Shown one piece after another: positions 63,001 through 64,000 of a DNA stretch of 64,000 bases. Under the pieces are notes generated by a model. The model was given only the letters and a program-made list of their open reading frames with translations. It searched no databases and was not told where the DNA came from. The translations under genes were made by a program, and so were the position numbers. This stretch comes from Ptiloglossa arizonensis (Eukaryota; Arthropoda; Insecta; Hymenoptera; Colletidae): assembly GCF_051014685.1 (NCBI RefSeq), contig NW_027478757.1, positions 434,001 through 498,000 on the forward strand. Direction: 5' to 3'. The first letter of the stretch is position 1. Each line of letters starts with the position of its first letter.

Positions 63001-64000
63001 GTAGAAACTCGCCCGATTACAACGGTGTGCGTACTTTTCCCCTAGCCCGTTCTAGTTATTCGTTTCGAGCATCAGAAGTGCGAAAATTTTGAGTTTCTCA
63101 AGCGTTTCTTACCTCCAAACTGCCTTATCTCGCGAACGGATTGATCAATCCGCAAAATTTCTGTTGCATCTGAAAGTAGAAACTCGCCCGATTACAACAC
63201 TGTGCGTTCTTTTCACCTAGGCCGCCCTAGTTATTCGTTTCGAGCATCAGAACTGCAAAAATTTTGAGTTTCTCAAGCGTTTCTTACTTCCAAACTGCCA
63301 TATCTCGCGAACGGATTGACCAATCCGCAAAATTTCTGTTGCATCTGAAAGTAGAAACTCGCCCGATTACAACGGTATGCGTACTTTTCCCCTAGGCCGT
63401 TCTAGTTATTCGTTTCGAGCAACAGAACTGCGAAAATTTTGAGTTTCTCAAGCGTTGCTTACCTCCAAACTGCTATATCGCGCCAACGGATTGACCAATC
63501 CGCAAAATTTCAGTTGCATCTGAAAGTAGAAACTCGCCCGATTACAACACTATGCGTACTTTTCCCCTAGGCCGTTCTAGTTATGCTTGTCGAGCATCAG
63601 AACTGCGAAAATTTTGAGTTTCTCGAGCGTTTCTTACCTCCAAACTGCCATATCTCGCGAACGGATTGACCAATCCGCAAAATTTCTGTTGCATCTGAAA
63701 GTAGAGATTCGCCCGATTACAACTGTATGCGTACTTTTCCCCTAGCCCGTTCTAGTTATTCGTTTCGAGCAACAGAACTGCGAAAATTTTGAGTTTCTCA
63801 AGCGTTGCTTACCTCCAAACTGCTATATCGCGCGAACGGATTGACCAATCCGCAAAATTTCTGTTGCATCTGAAAGTAGAAACTCGCCCGATTACAACGG
63901 TATGCGCACTTTTCCCCTAGGCCGTTATAGTTATTCGTTTCGAGCATCAGAACTGCGAAAATTTTGAGTTTCTCAAGCGTTTCTTACTTCCAAACTGCCA
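57046..64000 (+). repeat. Block IV: AACAC/AATAC monomer domain (39 monomers plus partial)
   Basis: From 57,046 most monomers read ATTACAACAC or ATTACAATAC in place of ATTACAACGG. Many also have CATAACTCGCG, CCTAGGCAGTTC, CCTAGCCCGTTC, GAGTTTTTCAAGCG, GTACATTTCCCC or CTCGAGCG. The 11-monomer duplication fills most of it. After 62,284 come further partial copies: the GCCCCATATC monomer a third time at 62,661 and the CTGGAAGTAG monomer a third time at 62,820. Towards the right edge the monomers return to the ordinary ACAACGG form. The array continues past the edge. Confidence 0.8.
58434..62283 (+). repeat. 11-monomer (1,925-bp) tandem duplication, apparently perfect
   Basis: Every rare marker checked recurs 1,925 bases later: TATGCTTACTTTTCC at 58,476 and 60,401, CGCCTGATTACAACACTATTCG split around 58,986 and 60,911, CTCGCTCGATTGCAACGG near 59,685 and 61,610, and GCCCCATATC near 60,211 and 62,136. 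Divergence appears only outside the pair: AAAATTTCTG before 58,434 against AAAATGTCTG at 60,358, and TATGCGTAC at 62,326 where a third copy would read TATGCTTAC. Units are about 58,434-60,358 and 60,359-62,283. No difference inside the units was seen by eye, so this is either very recent or an assembly artefact. Confidence 0.85.

Larger units (their letters stand above)
1..64000 (+). repeat. 175-bp satellite DNA array, head to tail, edge to edge
   Basis: The phrase TGAAAGTAGAAACTCGCC and its variants recur every 175 bases from base 1 to base 63,871, giving 365 complete monomers and a 130-bp partial one. All monomers have the same orientation. I saw no inserted transposon, gene or unique spacer anywhere, so this entry also covers every gene-free stretch of the window. 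The consensus is 44% GC, pyrimidine-rich on this strand (45 C, 53 T, 45 A, 32 G) and has 13 CpG. Substitutions between monomers are common, but length changes inside monomers are nearly absent. Family knowledge: satellites of 150-180 bp organised in higher-order repeats typically form centromeric or pericentromeric heterochromatin in eukaryotes. That this array is a functional centromere is inference. I do not recognise the satellite as a named family. Confidence 0.98.

Noticed and set aside
1..64000. CRISPR-like array (regular spacing with variable stretches)
   Set aside because: The whole 175-bp unit is repeated. There are no unique spacers between short repeats and no cas genes, and variants are shared between distant copies.
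1..64000. Tandem gene family or repeat-protein gene
   Set aside because: A period of 175 is not divisible by three and every frame is closed by frequent stops, so no long repeat protein can be encoded.
1..64000. Telomeric, microsatellite or transposon sequence within the array
   Set aside because: I looked for short simple repeats, terminal inverted repeats, poly-A tails and breaks in the 175-bp phase. The phase holds across the window apart from five single-base losses, so there is no room for an insertion.
1..64000. Array of tRNA or 5S rRNA genes
   Set aside because: The monomer has no recognisable A-box/B-box pair, cloverleaf or 5S-like conserved core, and the T-tract at monomer positions 40-43 is too short and misplaced to mark a convincing Pol III unit.

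Overview
The whole window is one uninterrupted satellite DNA array. A monomer of 175 bp is repeated head to tail on one strand from the first base to the last: 365 complete copies plus a 130-bp partial copy. Both window edges cut through the array, so the true array is longer than 64 kb. I found no gene, RNA gene, transposon, microsatellite or other unique DNA in it, and no inverted monomer. Open frames of about 75 codons exist but arise by chance.

Organism: this is nuclear heterochromatin of a eukaryote, of centromeric or pericentromeric type. The species cannot be named from the sequence. The consensus monomer is 44% GC with 45 C, 32 G, 45 A and 53 T. It carries 13 CpG where about 8 are expected, so CpG is not depleted. 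That argues against a heavily CpG-methylated host such as a vertebrate or most plants, and fits many invertebrates or another lineage with little methylation. A nucleosome-sized monomer in higher-order repeats (HORs) is the classic architecture of regional centromeres, but centromere function is an inference.

Layout. Using diagnostic variants I split the array into four blocks. Block I (1-15,571; 89 monomers) is built from a 15-monomer, 2,625-bp HOR in rearranged versions. Block II (15,572-48,995; 191 monomers) has a different HOR of 11 or 12 monomers, cut up by nested tandem duplications of 5, 6, 7, 12 and 30/31 monomers, and carries two pieces of Block I type. Block III (48,996-57,045; 46 monomers) is more heterogeneous, with a loose 5-monomer pacing and one 4-monomer duplication. 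Block IV (57,046-64,000) is marked by AACAC/AATAC and CATAACTCGC variants and holds an apparently perfect 11-monomer (1,925-bp) duplication.

How it evolved. Length is almost invariant: I count only five single-base deletions in 365 monomers, four of them copies of one ancestral event. All larger length changes are whole monomers. Several duplication or deletion joints map to chimeric monomers, with crossover intervals as short as 5 bp (32,597-32,601) and 9 bp (35,948-35,956). This is what unequal homologous exchange in register predicts. Each consensus monomer also has a 7+7-bp dyad (CGGATTG-AC-CAATCCG), an AAAATTTT palindrome, a TCGCGA palindrome and a CCTAGG palindrome. All comparisons were made by eye, so identity statements are approximate.
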